A stretch of DNA of 50,001 bases from an uncultured Verrucomicrobia subdivision 3 bacterium (GCA_903921455.1 CAIXPZ010000090.1:1-50001); one strand, 5' to 3'; counted from the stretch's first letter, positions 26,165-40,735 are shown. Numbers and translations are program-made. Notes: generated from the sequence alone by a model not told the origin.

Positions 26165-27223
26165 ATGTATTTTATTGGACTGGGAACCGCGGCTCCACTT
26201 CAACGTTACGAACAGCGCGAATGCTGGGACGCCCTGCGCCAATCCGCCCCCTTCACGCAACTAACGACTCGTTCGCATGCCATTCTCAAGAAAGTCCTCT
26301 GCGGCGAAAATGGCATCGCCTCGCGTCATCTGGCGCTCGAACCGCTCACGGAGGTCTTCGATCTAACGCCGGACGCCTTGCAGGCGCGCTTCACGCGGCA
26401 TGCCCCGGCGCTGGCGACAGCCGCCGCCCGGCGGGCGTTGCATGACGCTGGCTGCGTGCCCGCTGAAATGGACGCGGTGCTCATCAGCACCTGCACCGGT
26501 TATCTTTGTCCCGGCCTGACGAGTTACGTCGCCGAGCAGCTCGGTTTGCGTCCAGATATTTTGGCCCTCGACCTCGTCGGCCAGGGTTGCGGCGCGGCGT
26601 TGCCGAACTTCCGGGCGGCCGAAGCCATTCTTTCGGCCGGCCGCGCAAAGAGGGTTCTCTCCATCTGTGTCGAAGTCTGCAGCGCGGCGTTTTATCTGGA
26701 TAACGACCCGGGCGTGCTCATCAGTGCGTGCTTGTTCGGCGACGGCGCGGGCGCGGCGGTTTTGGTGAATGAACCTTTGCCCGGCCGCCGGCGCGTGAAG
26801 TGGCAAGCCGCCGCGTCTCATTTGGCTCCGGAGAAGCGTGACCTTCTCCGCTTCGGCCATAAAAACGGCATGCTGCGCAACATTCTCCTGTCGGAAGTGC
26901 CGCCGATCGCCGGGGCCGAGGCCGCCAAATTACTTTCCGCCACGCTCGCCGCCGCCCGCGTGAAACGGGAACAGATTGTCGGCTGGATCCTCCACACCGG
27001 CGGGCGGGATGTGTTGCTCGCCTTGCGCAGTCATCTCGGCCTCGCCGAATCCGATGTGCGCCACAGCGCCGCCGTTCTGCGCGAATTCGGCAACATCAGC
27101 AGTCCCACTGTATACTTCGTGCTTGAGCGCGCCCTCCGCGAGCCTGTGCCGGACGGCTTGTGGTGGATGTCGGCGTTCGGCGCCGGCTTCAGCTGCCACG
27201 GCGCGTTACTGGAAGTGAGCTGA
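26165..27223 (+). CDS. Type III polyketide synthase (chalcone/stilbene synthase family)
   Basis: 352 residues of the chalcone-synthase-like thiolase fold. The catalytic triad is visible: Cys142 in VGQGCGAALPNF, His277 in WILHTGGRD and Asn310 in REFGNISSPTVYF. Such homodimeric enzymes extend an acyl-CoA starter with malonyl-CoA and cyclise the chain to alkylresorcinols, pyrones or phloroglucinols. The starter and ring type cannot be read from the sequence. Cytoplasmic. A methyltransferase and an FAD oxidoreductase follow closely on the same strand, the usual set for making methylated, oxidised phenolic or quinone lipids, as in the Streptomyces srs operon. Confidence 0.93.
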   Translation: MYFIGLGTAAPLQRYEQRECWDALRQSAPFTQLTTRSHAILKKVLCGENGIASRHLALEPLTEVFDLTPDALQARFTRHAPALATAAARRALHDAGCVPAEMDAVLISTCTGYLCPGLTSYVAEQLGLRPDILALDLVGQGCGAALPNFRAAEAILSAGRAKRVLSICVEVCSAAFYLDNDPGVLISACLFGDGAGAAVLVNEPLPGRRRVKWQAAASHLAPEKRDLLRFGHKNGMLRNILLSEVPPIAGAEAAKLLSATLAAARVKREQIVGWILHTGGRDVLLALRSHLGLAESDVRHSAAVLREFGNISSPTVYFVLERALREPVPDGLWWMSAFGAGFSCHGALLEVS

Positions 27224-27265
27224 CTTTAATCGCTGGCGGGGCGAGCGTCCCTGCGAGCCGCAAAC

Positions 27266-27952
27266 ATGAAACGTAACGTCCAACCCGAATTGCTCGACGC
27301 GTTGTCGCCGGCAGATCCGCGCGCCATCCGCTCGCGGCGCGACTTGTGTCGCATCAACTGGTGGATGCGCAACCACGTCATCATGGCGCGGGCCCTGGAA
27401 AACAATCTTCCGGCCGCGCCCAAAACTATCGTTGAGCTGGGTGCCGGGGATGGAGATTTTCTGCTGCGCGTCGCGCAACGGATTTCCCCGCGCTGGCCCG
27501 ATGTGCAAGCCACGTTGCTCGACTTGCAAAAAAATGTTTCCGCCGGGACGCTTGCGTCTTTCACCGGGCTTGGCTGGTGCGCGCAACCCGTGGTGGCCGA
27601 TGTGTTAGACTGGTCGCCCGCTGGCGGGGGGGAATCCGTGGTCGTCGCCAATCTGTTTTTGCATCACTTCGAGGACGCGCCGCTGTCCGCGCTGTTCCGC
27701 AAAGTTTCCCAGAACACCAGCCTCTTCGTCGCCGTGGAGCCACATCGTTTCACCTGGCCGTCGCTCGTTGGCCAACTGCTATGGCTCCTCGGCTGCAATG
27801 ACGTCACGCGCCATGATGCCGTGGTCAGCATCTGCGCCGGATTTGCTGGCGGGGAACTTTCCGCGCTCTGGCCGGACAAGGCCAACTGGCGATTGACCGA
27901 ATGCCGCGCGGGCTGGTTCAGCCACCTATTCATCGCGTGCCGCCGCGAATAA
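27266..27952 (+). CDS. Class I SAM-dependent methyltransferase of the polyketide cluster
   Basis: 228 residues with a SAM-binding motif I at about 55-65 (IVELGAGDGDF) and a later hydrophobic strand VVVANLFLHHFED typical of motif IV. No substrate-specific domain is recognisable. The gene lies 42 nt after the type III polyketide synthase and 1 nt before the FAD oxidoreductase, so methylation of the polyketide ring or its hydroxyl groups is the natural inference. The 42-nt leader contains a GC-rich, REP-like sequence (27231-27260) that ends just before the start codon. Confidence 0.85.
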   Translation: MKRNVQPELLDALSPADPRAIRSRRDLCRINWWMRNHVIMARALENNLPAAPKTIVELGAGDGDFLLRVAQRISPRWPDVQATLLDLQKNVSAGTLASFTGLGWCAQPVVADVLDWSPAGGGESVVVANLFLHHFEDAPLSALFRKVSQNTSLFVAVEPHRFTWPSLVGQLLWLLGCNDVTRHDAVVSICAGFAGGELSALWPDKANWRLTECRAGWFSHLFIACRRE

Positions 27953-27953
27953 T

Positions 27954-28994
27954 ATGCCCGCACCCAAACCCATCCGAATCATTGGCGGCGGACTGGCGGG
28001 ACTCACGCTGGGCATCGCGCTGCGACGACTGGAAGTTCCCGTCACGATTGACGAAGCCGGGAATTATCCGCGTCATCGCGTTTGCGGCGAATTCATCAGC
28101 GGACGCGGTCAGTCTTCCCTCGCGCGGCTCGGCATGCGCGATGTATTCGCCAGAGCCGGGGCCATCCGCGCGCAAACGGCGGCGTTTTTCTCAGCGGCCA
28201 ACTCGACCCCGCCGCGGTCGCTGCCGTCGCCTGCGATTTGTCTGTCGCGCTTCCAACTTGATGCCGCGCTGGCTGAAAAATTTCGTGAACTCGGCGGCGA
28301 ATTGAATCAAGGCAAGCGTGTCTCTGCCGAAAATCTCGGCGAGGGCGTCGTCCGGGCGGGCGGGAGGCGAGCGCAGACGGAGGCAAACAGCGCACACTGG
28401 TTCGGTTTGAAACTCCACGCGCGCAAGGTGGCGTTGACCGCCGATCTGGAGATGCACTTTTCCCCGCAAGGTTATGTCGGGCTGTGCCGGCTGGCTGACG
28501 GCGAGGTGAATGTCTGCGGCCTGTTCCGTCGTCATGCCGGCGAAAATGTTCCGGCCAACTCCCGCGAACTCCTGCGCGGTCAGCCCGGTTCGCCATTGCG
28601 CGAGCGGCTCGCGGCGGCGGAGTTTGACGACGCTTCATTTTGCGCCGTCGCCGGACTTTCCTTGCGGCCGCAGCGCGCGGTCGAACGGCCGGAAATCTGC
28701 GTGGGCGACGCGATCACGATGATTCCGCCCGTCACCGGCAATGGAATGTCCATGGCCTTTGAATCGGCGGAGCTGGCCGTCGTGCCGCTGGCCGCGTGGA
28801 GTCGCGGGGAAATTTCCTGGGCGGTAGCGCGGCAGCAGATTGCGCGGGCGTGTGACGAACGGTTTTCCCGCCGCCTGCGCTGGGCGCACTGGTTGCAACA
28901 GCTTGTGCTGACGCCCGCGCTGCAAAATCCGCTGACGTTGCTCGCCGCGCGCAGCGACGGCTTTTGGCGGTTGGCCTTTGAACGCACCCGTTGA
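27954..28994 (+). CDS. FAD-dependent oxidoreductase of the polyketide cluster
   Basis: 346 residues of the geranylgeranyl-reductase/PHBH-like flavoprotein family. The FAD-binding Rossmann motif IIGGGLAGLTLG lies at residues 9-20. A second flavin motif, CVGDAITMIPPVTGNGM, lies at about 248-264. Relatives hydroxylate aromatic rings or reduce isoprenoid chains. Behind a type III polyketide synthase and a methyltransferase, ring hydroxylation towards a quinone is the likely role. It starts 1 nt after the methyltransferase stop, so translation is probably coupled. Cytoplasmic, perhaps membrane-associated given a lipid substrate. Confidence 0.85.
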   Translation: MPAPKPIRIIGGGLAGLTLGIALRRLEVPVTIDEAGNYPRHRVCGEFISGRGQSSLARLGMRDVFARAGAIRAQTAAFFSAANSTPPRSLPSPAICLSRFQLDAALAEKFRELGGELNQGKRVSAENLGEGVVRAGGRRAQTEANSAHWFGLKLHARKVALTADLEMHFSPQGYVGLCRLADGEVNVCGLFRRHAGENVPANSRELLRGQPGSPLRERLAAAEFDDASFCAVAGLSLRPQRAVERPEICVGDAITMIPPVTGNGMSMAFESAELAVVPLAAWSRGEISWAVARQQIARACDERFSRRLRWAHWLQQLVLTPALQNPLTLLAARSDGFWRLAFERTR

Positions 28995-28995
28995 T

Positions 28996-29064
28996 TTTTG
29001 TAGCGGCGGTCTATGACCGCCGTGTAACTTGCCGGGGCGACGCTCACAGAGCGCCGCTACAAAA
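28996..29064. repeat. REP/MITE-like double palindrome between the polyketide cluster and thiE
   Basis: Terminal inverted repeats of 13 bp, TTTTGTAGCGGCG (28996-29008) and CGCCGCTACAAAA (29052-29064), enclose the whole element. Inside are a palindrome GCGGCGGTC-tat-GACCGCCG and an imperfect one, GCGACGCTC-aca-GAGCGCCGC, so two hairpins can form. The last A of the element is the A of the thiE ATG. The structure is typical of small non-autonomous intergenic elements. No other full copy is present in this window. Confidence 0.7.
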
Positions 29065-29702
29065 TGAAACCACTCGCGGACTGTCAGCTTTATACCTTCG
29101 TGGACACGGCCTACCTGCATGGCCGCGCGCCCGAACTCGTCGCGCAAATGCTTTGCGACGGTGGCAGCGACTTGATTCAGCTGCGCGCCAAGGATTTCGC
29201 GGCCGACGATATCCGTCGCATGGCGGAAAAGATTCTGCCCGTCACGCGTCGCGCGAATGTCGGGCTCGTCATCAACGACCATCTGGACATCGCGCGGGAA
29301 GTCGGCGCGGACATCTGCCACTTGGGACAGGAAGATTTCTTCGACGCCGGCCACACGCATATTTCCCAACTTTCATCGGCCAACTCCCATCTGCTCATCG
29401 GTCTTTCAACCCACGCTCCCGCGCAGGCGCAGCGCGCGCTCGATGCCGGGTCGGATTACATCGCCATCGGGCCGATCTACGCCACCGGCACCAAGCCGAC
29501 CGCCAAGCCCGTGACGCTTGAATACGTCCGCTGGGCGGCGGTGCATGCGACGGTGCCGTGGTTTGCCATCGGGGGAATCAATTTGCAGACGATTGACGCC
29601 GTGCTTGCGGCGGGTGCGCGCAGAATTTGCGTTGTCTCTGCGATCCTGAATGCACCAGATGTTACTGCCGCCTGCCTCGACTTCCGCCGGAGGCTGGTGT
29701 GA
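29064..29702 (+). CDS. thiE: Thiamine-phosphate synthase
   Basis: Joins HMP-PP and thiazole phosphate to form thiamine monophosphate. 212 residues, full length, TIM barrel: DLIQLRAKD near 35, VINDHLDIAREVGAD, CHLGQEDF, SDYIAIGPIYATGTKP and WFAIGGINLQTI. The ATG at 29064 is the only start that keeps the N-terminal strand (CQLYTFVDTAYL). It coincides with the right end of the palindromic element at 28996-29064, so its ribosome-binding region is supplied by that element. No TPP riboswitch fits in the 69-nt gap. It converges with ligA with no spacer. Confidence 0.95.
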   Translation: MKPLADCQLYTFVDTAYLHGRAPELVAQMLCDGGSDLIQLRAKDFAADDIRRMAEKILPVTRRANVGLVINDHLDIAREVGADICHLGQEDFFDAGHTHISQLSSANSHLLIGLSTHAPAQAQRALDAGSDYIAIGPIYATGTKPTAKPVTLEYVRWAAVHATVPWFAIGGINLQTIDAVLAAGARRICVVSAILNAPDVTAACLDFRRRLV

Positions 29703-35610
<5,908 letters not shown>

Positions 35611-35732
35611 GTGTGACGGCAGATTAGCCGGAAATACGCGGCAACTGAATAGCCAATAATGATGATGCAATCACGGCGAGCGGAGCGGTTTTTATTGATA
35701 ATTGGGGCGGGAAACGGCATTAAAAGCCGCGC

Positions 35733-36011
35733 ATGAAACACAATTCCTATTTTGAAGGCAAAGTCCAGAGTCTCGCCATCGGCACCACCGACGGCCCGGC
35801 GACTGTGGGCGTGATCGAACCCGGCAAATACAGCTTCGGCACCGATTGCATCGAACACATGCACGTCGTGGCGGGCACGCTCAAGGCGAAATTGCCCGAT
35901 GGCGAATGGGCGAGCTACGGCGCGGGTCAATTCTTCATCGTGCCGAAAGGCGTGAAGTTTGAAGTCGAAGCGGCGGGCGATGTCGCCTATCTCTGCTACT
36001 ACAAACGCTGA
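35733..36011 (+). CDS. ppnP: Pyrimidine/purine nucleoside phosphorylase (DUF1255 cupin)
   Basis: Phosphorolyses nucleosides to free bases and ribose 1-phosphate. 92 residues, full length for this single-domain cupin family. It aligns by eye with E. coli PpnP (YaiE): YFEGKVQSLA, ATVGVIEPGKYSFGT, MHVVAGTLKAKLPD, FFIVPKGVKFEV and AYLCYY. The N-terminus matches family practice. It diverges from the GH2 gene and is followed by a bidirectional terminator. No operon partner. Confidence 0.93.
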   Translation: MKHNSYFEGKVQSLAIGTTDGPATVGVIEPGKYSFGTDCIEHMHVVAGTLKAKLPDGEWASYGAGQFFIVPKGVKFEVEAAGDVAYLCYYKR

Positions 36012-36029
36012 AACTAAAACAATTCAACG

Positions 36030-36067
36030 AACTGCCGGATGAATAATATTTCGTCCGGCAGTTTTTA
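36030..36067. terminator. Bidirectional intrinsic terminator between ppnP and cobA-hemD
   Basis: A 10-bp perfect stem (AACTGCCGGA at 36030-36039 with TCCGGCAGTT at 36054-36063) is followed on the plus strand by TTTATTT. It lies between convergent genes and serves ppnP directly. The T-run contains the stop codon of the minus-strand gene at 36065-36067. Confidence 0.8.
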
Positions 36068-37588
36068 TTTCGCGGCTTTCAGCAACGCAGCAATCAAACC
36101 GTCCGTCGTGTGTTCCTTCGCTTCGAGCGTCGGTTTGAGGCCGAGCCCGACGATGGCCTTGCTAGTTTCCGGGCCGATGGACGCGAGTTTCAGTTGCGGA
36201 AATTGTTTCACCAATTTCAGCAAATCAAACCGCGCGTGAAAATGTTCGACCGTTGAACTGCTGGTGAAGGTAACCCAGTCTGCACCTTCTTCCGCGAGCC
36301 GCGCGGCTGCGCCGGTGCGGTCTTCGGTCTCGGCCACGGTTTTGTAGATGGCGATGTCGTCCACGATGGCGCCCTCTTCTTGCAGCGCCTCCGGCAGATC
36401 GCGGTTCGCCACCTCGGCGCGCAGCAGGCACATCTTGACGTTTTCAATGTCCTGAAATTTTTTGAATGCGGCGGCGATTTTTTTGCCGGTGAACTCTTCC
36501 GGCTGCACGTCCACCTGCAAATGCAGTTCGCGCAACTTTGCCGCCGTGGCCGGGCCGACCGCGGCGAAGCGCGCGCCGCCGATCTCGCGCAAGTCCTGAA
36601 ACCGCTTGAAGAACATGTCGAAGAACGCAGTCACGCCGTTGGCGCTGGTGAAGACGAACCAGTCGTAGGAATTCAATTCCAGCAGGCAGTCAATGATGGC
36701 ATCGCGCTCCGTCGGGTGCGTGAGTTTGATTGTCGGCACTTCCAGCACATCCGCCCCGAGTTCCGCGAGCCGTTGCGCAAACGAGCCCGCCTGTTCCGAT
36801 CGGCGCGTGACGACGATGCGCTGGCCAAACAGCGGCTTGGACTCAAACCAGTTTAATTTTTCGCGCAGCTTCACCACCTCGCCGACGATGATGATGGCGG
36901 GTGGCAAAAGCTTTTCTTTTGCTGCGAGCTTTGCAATGGTCGCGAGCGTGCCGGCTACAGACTTCTGCCGGCCCGTCGTGCCGCGATGAATTACCGCCAC
37001 GGGGGTTTCGGGATTCATGCCGTGTGTAATGAGCGATTGGGTCCAATCGGCGAGATTGTCCATGCCCATCAGCACGACTTTGGTGCCGGGGATTTTGGCA
37101 ATCTGCTTGTAACGCAGCGCCGTGGGCGCGTCCGCCGAATCGCTGTGGCCGGTGAAAACCGTGAAGCTGGAGCAGTGATCGCGGTGTGTGAGCGGGATGC
37201 CCGCGTAATTCGCCGCCGCCACGACCGAGGAAACGCCGGGCACCACTTCGAAGGCGATTTTTTCCGTGGCGAGCTGTTCCGCCTCTTCGCCGCCGCGCCC
37301 GAAGACGAATGGATCGCCGCCTTTGAGCCGCACGACGGTTTTACCGGCGCGGGCGCGGGCGAGCATGAGTTCGGTGAGTTGTTCCTGGGAAAGTCCGCCG
37401 TCACGCTTGTGGTTGCCGCGTGAAATGATTTCAGCGGACGCTGGCGCCAGCCGGAGTAATTCGGGATTCACCAGCACATCGCTAATGACCACCTCGGCCT
37501 GCCGGAGCAATTCCGCGCCGCGCAACGTGAGCAAACCCGCATCGCCGGGACCGGCGCCGACCAGATAAACAATACCTTTTGATTTCAC
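36065..37588 (-). CDS. cobA-hemD: Uroporphyrinogen-III C-methyltransferase / uroporphyrinogen-III synthase fusion
   Basis: Two consecutive steps of tetrapyrrole synthesis in one 507-residue cytoplasmic protein. Residues 1-245 are the SAM-dependent methyltransferase (CobA/SUMT), with VGAGPGDAGLLTLRG, RLKGGDPFVFGRGGEE and VVPGVSSVVAAANYAGIPLTHR, making precorrin-2 for siroheme or cobalamin. Residues about 250-507 are HemD, which closes hydroxymethylbilane to uroporphyrinogen III (GQRIVVTRRSEQAG, FTSANGV, FTSSSTVEHF). Such fusions occur in several phyla. No other heme gene is adjacent. It is transcribed divergently from the ribosomal operon. Confidence 0.95.
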   Translation of the reverse strand: MKSKGIVYLVGAGPGDAGLLTLRGAELLRQAEVVISDVLVNPELLRLAPASAEIISRGNHKRDGGLSQEQLTELMLARARAGKTVVRLKGGDPFVFGRGGEEAEQLATEKIAFEVVPGVSSVVAAANYAGIPLTHRDHCSSFTVFTGHSDSADAPTALRYKQIAKIPGTKVVLMGMDNLADWTQSLITHGMNPETPVAVIHRGTTGRQKSVAGTLATIAKLAAKEKLLPPAIIIVGEVVKLREKLNWFESKPLFGQRIVVTRRSEQAGSFAQRLAELGADVLEVPTIKLTHPTERDAIIDCLLELNSYDWFVFTSANGVTAFFDMFFKRFQDLREIGGARFAAVGPATAAKLRELHLQVDVQPEEFTGKKIAAAFKKFQDIENVKMCLLRAEVANRDLPEALQEEGAIVDDIAIYKTVAETEDRTGAAARLAEEGADWVTFTSSSTVEHFHARFDLLKLVKQFPQLKLASIGPETSKAIVGLGLKPTLEAKEHTTDGLIAALLKAAK

Positions 37589-37913
37589 GCGCCCATTTTA
37601 GCCGAACGCTCGCGTCGGGTACAATCAAAGAGCGGTTTGATTTGGCAAAGGGGCTGTAGATCCAGCAGTTGATTGGGAATATTTAAGTGCCAAGCCTCGC
37701 AAAAAATAGGGGTTATAATCACAATTACAACGCTAAGCCAAAAAAAATTAAAAAAAGTATTGCAATCAATTCTGCATTTGATAATTTCCTCGCTCCTCGC
37801 CGCCCGTAAGGTAGGCCGGACAGCATGTTTGTGAACCGATAACTGATTCCCAGCAGGGACAGGATTGATGGCTCGCTGACTTCAAAAAGTTGCTGAAAAA
37901 AACTTTAGTTATT
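37589..37913 (+). promoter_or_regulatory. Divergent promoter/leader region of the ribosomal protein operon
   Basis: A 325-nt gap between cobA-hemD and rplB with no supportable gene. It holds a perfect TATAAT at 37714-37719 without a good -35 box. It also holds an A-tract (37738-37756, UP-element-like) in front of TTGCAA (37760-37765) and GATAAT (37780-37785), whose spacer is short at 14 nt. The 130-nt stretch before rplB could be an untranslated leader that regulates the operon. Exact start sites cannot be fixed from sequence. Confidence 0.4.
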
Positions 37914-38768
37914 ATGCCCGTAAAAACATTTAGACCGCTAACGCCGTCCACGCGATACATTACGATCGCGGACTTTAGCGACATTACGAAGACGAAGCCG
38001 GAGAAGTCGCTTGTGGAAATCCGCAAGAAGACGGGCGGACGCAACCATTACGGTCGCGTCACTGCGCGCGGCATCGGCGGCGGCCACAAGCAGAAAATTC
38101 GCCTCGTGGATTTCAAGCGCAACAAGCACGGGGTAGAAGCCACGGTGGCTGCGATTGAATATGATCCGATGCGCTCCGCGCGTCTCGCGCTCCTTGAATA
38201 CAAGGATGGCGAGAAGCGTTATATCATCGCGCCGGTCGGCGTGACGGTGGGCCGCATTATTTCCAGCGGGCCGACGGCTCCGCCGGAGATTGGTAACTCT
38301 CTCCCTTTAAAAGCTATTCCGGTTAGCACTGCCATTCATAATTTGGAACTGCAGCCCGGTCGTGGTGGTCAGATGGTTCGTTCCGCGGGTGGTTCGGCGA
38401 CCTTGATGTCCAAGGACGAAGGTTACGCGCAGATTCGTTTGCCTTCCGGCGAAATCCGCAAGATCAACGAAGAGTGCTACGCGACCATTGGCCAGGTGGG
38501 TAACACCGAGCACGAAAATGTTATTCTCGGCAAGGCGGGACGCACTCGCCATCGTGGTCATCGCGGTATTACTCGCGGTGTGGCCCGTAACCCGGTGGAC
38601 CATCCGAACGGCGGCGGTCAGGGTAAGTCCAAGGGCGGCGGCGGTTGGCAGCAGCTCGTTTCTCCGTGGGGCAAGGTCGCCAAGGGGGGCAAAACGCGCG
38701 CGAAATACAAATCTTCGAACCGTTTCATTGTGGTTCAACGCAATGGTTTGCCGATGAAAATTAAATAA
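37914..38768 (+). CDS. rplB: 50S ribosomal protein L2
   Basis: Binds 23S rRNA and supports the peptidyl-transferase centre and subunit joining. 284 residues from the ATG at 37914 (MPVKTFRPLTPSTRYITIAD), the family N-terminus; upstream in-frame codons from 37890 do not fit. It shows KKTGGRNHYGRVTARGIGGG early and the conserved C-terminal NPVDHPNGGG. First gene of the cluster: rpsJ, rplC, rplD and rplW, which usually precede it, are not upstream. The initiation spacer is A/T-rich without a Shine-Dalgarno sequence. Confidence 0.98.
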   Translation: MPVKTFRPLTPSTRYITIADFSDITKTKPEKSLVEIRKKTGGRNHYGRVTARGIGGGHKQKIRLVDFKRNKHGVEATVAAIEYDPMRSARLALLEYKDGEKRYIIAPVGVTVGRIISSGPTAPPEIGNSLPLKAIPVSTAIHNLELQPGRGGQMVRSAGGSATLMSKDEGYAQIRLPSGEIRKINEECYATIGQVGNTEHENVILGKAGRTRHRGHRGITRGVARNPVDHPNGGGQGKSKGGGGWQQLVSPWGKVAKGGKTRAKYKSSNRFIVVQRNGLPMKIK

Positions 38769-38771
38769 TTT

Positions 38772-39053
38772 ATGGGACGCTCGATAAAAAAAGGTCCGTT
38801 TGTAGAAAGCCATCTTTTGGAAAAAATCCAGAAGGCGAAGGCGGCCAATCAAAAGACGCCGATTAAGACTTGGTCGCGTCGTTCGACCATCACGCCGGAA
38901 TTTGTCGGCCTGACGTTCACCGTTCACAACGGCAAGGTATTTAACCCGGTTTTCATCACCGAAAACATGGTCGGTCACAAGCTCGGGGAATTCTCCCTGA
39001 CGCGCACGTTCAAGAAGCACGGCGCCCACACCGCGAAGGCGGAAGCCAAATAG
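38772..39053 (+). CDS. rpsS: 30S ribosomal protein S19
   Basis: Small-subunit head protein near the A site, contacting S13. 93 residues, normal length, starting [16 protein letters not shown] with [19 protein letters not shown] in the middle and [12 protein letters not shown] near the end. It lies 3 nt after rplB, and its start follows the A/T-rich sequence TAAATAATTT with no Shine-Dalgarno. Confidence 0.98.
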   Translation: MGRSIKKGPFVESHLLEKIQKAKAANQKTPIKTWSRRSTITPEFVGLTFTVHNGKVFNPVFITENMVGHKLGEFSLTRTFKKHGAHTAKAEAK

Positions 39054-39058
39054 TTTTT

Positions 39059-39391
39059 ATGGAAGTTTTCGCCATCACCAAGAATATCCCGATGTCCGCG
39101 CAGAAAATGCGCGAAGTCGTGCGGCAAATCCAGGGTTTGCCGGCGTTGCAGGCCGAACAGATTCTGGCCGTCGTGCCGCGCAAGGGTGCGCGCTTCGTCG
39201 CCAAGACGCTGCATTCGGCCATCGCCAACGCGGAGAACAACAACAAGCTCCGCCCGGAAACCTTGCGTATCAAGGAAGCGGTCGCGGGCACGGCGACGAC
39301 CATCAAGCGTTTTCAGCCTAAGGCGCGCGGTTCGGCGGGTCCGATCTTGAAGCGCCGCTGCCACATCAAAATCACTTTGTCCGACGAATAA
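39059..39391 (+). CDS. rplV: 50S ribosomal protein L22
   Basis: Lines the peptide exit tunnel. 110 residues, normal size. It begins [20 protein letters not shown], with the conserved family helix and the tunnel loop near the C-terminus ([20 protein letters not shown]). It starts 5 nt after rpsS behind a T-run (AGTTTTT), with no Shine-Dalgarno sequence. Confidence 0.97.
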   Translation: MEVFAITKNIPMSAQKMREVVRQIQGLPALQAEQILAVVPRKGARFVAKTLHSAIANAENNNKLRPETLRIKEAVAGTATTIKRFQPKARGSAGPILKRRCHIKITLSDE

Positions 39392-39393
39392 TT

Positions 39394-40062
39394 ATGGGCC
39401 AAAAGACCAATCCAATCGGCTTACGCGTCGCGGTCAACAAAGACTGGCGCTCGAAGTGGTATGCCGACAAAAAAGAATTCAGCAAGCTGCTCACGGAGGA
39501 CCGTATCATCCGCGATTTGCTCAAGAAGAAGCTCGAAGGCGCCTCGGTGCCGAAGATTTTGATTGAACGCGCGACGAATCGTTGCCGCGTCACTATTTTA
39601 ACCGCCCGTCCCGGTGTCGTCATTGGTCGCAAAGGTTCGGAGATTGACAAGCTTAAGGAAGAGTTGAGCAAGAAGACCGGCAAGGAAGTTTACGTCGACA
39701 TCGTCGAAGTGAAGCAGCCGGAGCTCGACGCCCAGTTGTGCGCGGAGAACATCGCCTTGCAACTCGAGCGCCGCGTGTCCTTCCGCCGCGCGATGAAGAA
39801 GGCGTTGCAGACCGCAAAAGATTTCGGTGCCGAAGGTATCAAGATCCGCGCCGGTGGCCGCCTCGGTGGCGCTGAATTGGCGCGCGTGGAGATGTATCAC
39901 TGGGGCCGGGTGCCGTTGCACACGCTCCGCGCCAACATTGATTACGGCTTCGCCGAAGCGAAGACGGTTTACGGCAAGCTCGGCATCAAATGCTGGATTT
40001 GCAAGGGCGAAAACAAGCCCCAGAAAAAAGAAGTGAAAGCGGCCGCACCGGTCGTTGGTTAA
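39394..40062 (+). CDS. rpsC: 30S ribosomal protein S3
   Basis: Head protein at the mRNA entry channel with helicase-assisting Arg/Lys residues. 222 residues: [20 protein letters not shown], the KH domain with [16 protein letters not shown], and the C-terminal S3 domain with [12 protein letters not shown]. It lies 2 nt after rplV, so translation is probably coupled. The C-terminal tail is short, ending [11 protein letters not shown]. Confidence 0.98.
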   Translation: MGQKTNPIGLRVAVNKDWRSKWYADKKEFSKLLTEDRIIRDLLKKKLEGASVPKILIERATNRCRVTILTARPGVVIGRKGSEIDKLKEELSKKTGKEVYVDIVEVKQPELDAQLCAENIALQLERRVSFRRAMKKALQTAKDFGAEGIKIRAGGRLGGAELARVEMYHWGRVPLHTLRANIDYGFAEAKTVYGKLGIKCWICKGENKPQKKEVKAAAPVVG

Positions 40063-40083
40063 TTTTTTAGAAGATTTTTTGTT

Positions 40084-40506
40084 ATGGCAATGCAACCGGC
40101 AAAAGTAAAGTTTCGCAAGATGCACCGTGGCAGTCGCACGGGGCTCGCTTTGACTGGCAATACCGTCGCGTTCGGCGAATTCGGCCTGATGGCGTTGGAG
40201 CGTTGCTGGATGGACGGCAAGCAGCTGGAAGCCTGCCGCGTCGCGATCACCCGCCACATGAAGCGCAAGGGCAAGATGTGGATTCGGGTGTTCCCCCAGA
40301 AATCTTATACCAAGAAGCCGCTCGAAACCCGCATGGGCAAGGGCAAGGCGCCCCTCGAAGGCTGGGTGGCGGTCATCCGGCCGGCCAACATTTTGTTTGA
40401 AGTGGACGGCATTACGGAGGCGGAAGCCCGCGAGTCCATGCGCCTCGCTGCCACCAAATTGCCGATTAAGACCAAGTTTATTTCGCGCCATCAACACACG
40501 AGCTGA
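40084..40506 (+). CDS. rplP: 50S ribosomal protein L16
   Basis: Positions A-site tRNA on the large subunit. 140 residues, close to the usual 136. The start reads MAMQPAKVKFRKMHRGSRTG, with MWIRVFPQKSYTKKPLETRM and GWVAVIRPANILFEV downstream. The 21-nt spacer is nearly all A/T and contains only AGAAG as a very weak Shine-Dalgarno candidate. Confidence 0.97.
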   Translation: MAMQPAKVKFRKMHRGSRTGLALTGNTVAFGEFGLMALERCWMDGKQLEACRVAITRHMKRKGKMWIRVFPQKSYTKKPLETRMGKGKAPLEGWVAVIRPANILFEVDGITEAEARESMRLAATKLPIKTKFISRHQHTS

Positions 40507-40510
40507 GTAT

Positions 40511-40729
40511 ATGAAGTTTTCCGATTCCAAGATCAAAGATGCCACGCTGGTGGAGTTGGCGGCCCTGGGCCGTGACCTCCGGCACGAAATCTTCAACTTG
40601 CGCCTGCAGCAGGCGAGCGCGCAGTTGGAAAAACCCGCGCGTTTGCGCACGCTGCGCAAGGATATTGCGCGCGTTGAAACCCGTATGTCGGCATTGCGGA
40701 ACAAGGCGGCGAAACCGGCGGCTAAATAA
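40511..40729 (+). CDS. rpmC: 50S ribosomal protein L29
   Basis: 72 residues from the ATG at 40511, two-helix protein near the tunnel exit. It begins MKFSDSKIKDATLVELAALG, followed by LRHEIFNLRLQQA and LRTLRKDIARVETRMS, the family pattern. A start at 40397 in the same frame would lie deep in rplP and is rejected. It sits 4 nt after rplP. Confidence 0.95.
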   Translation: MKFSDSKIKDATLVELAALGRDLRHEIFNLRLQQASAQLEKPARLRTLRKDIARVETRMSALRNKAAKPAAK

Positions 40730-40735
40730 TTTTGT

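Noticed and set aside
28995..29063. A TPP riboswitch upstream of thiE
   Set aside because: The whole gap is a palindromic element with terminal inverted repeats, too short for a TPP aptamer, and it lacks the CUGAGA-type core.
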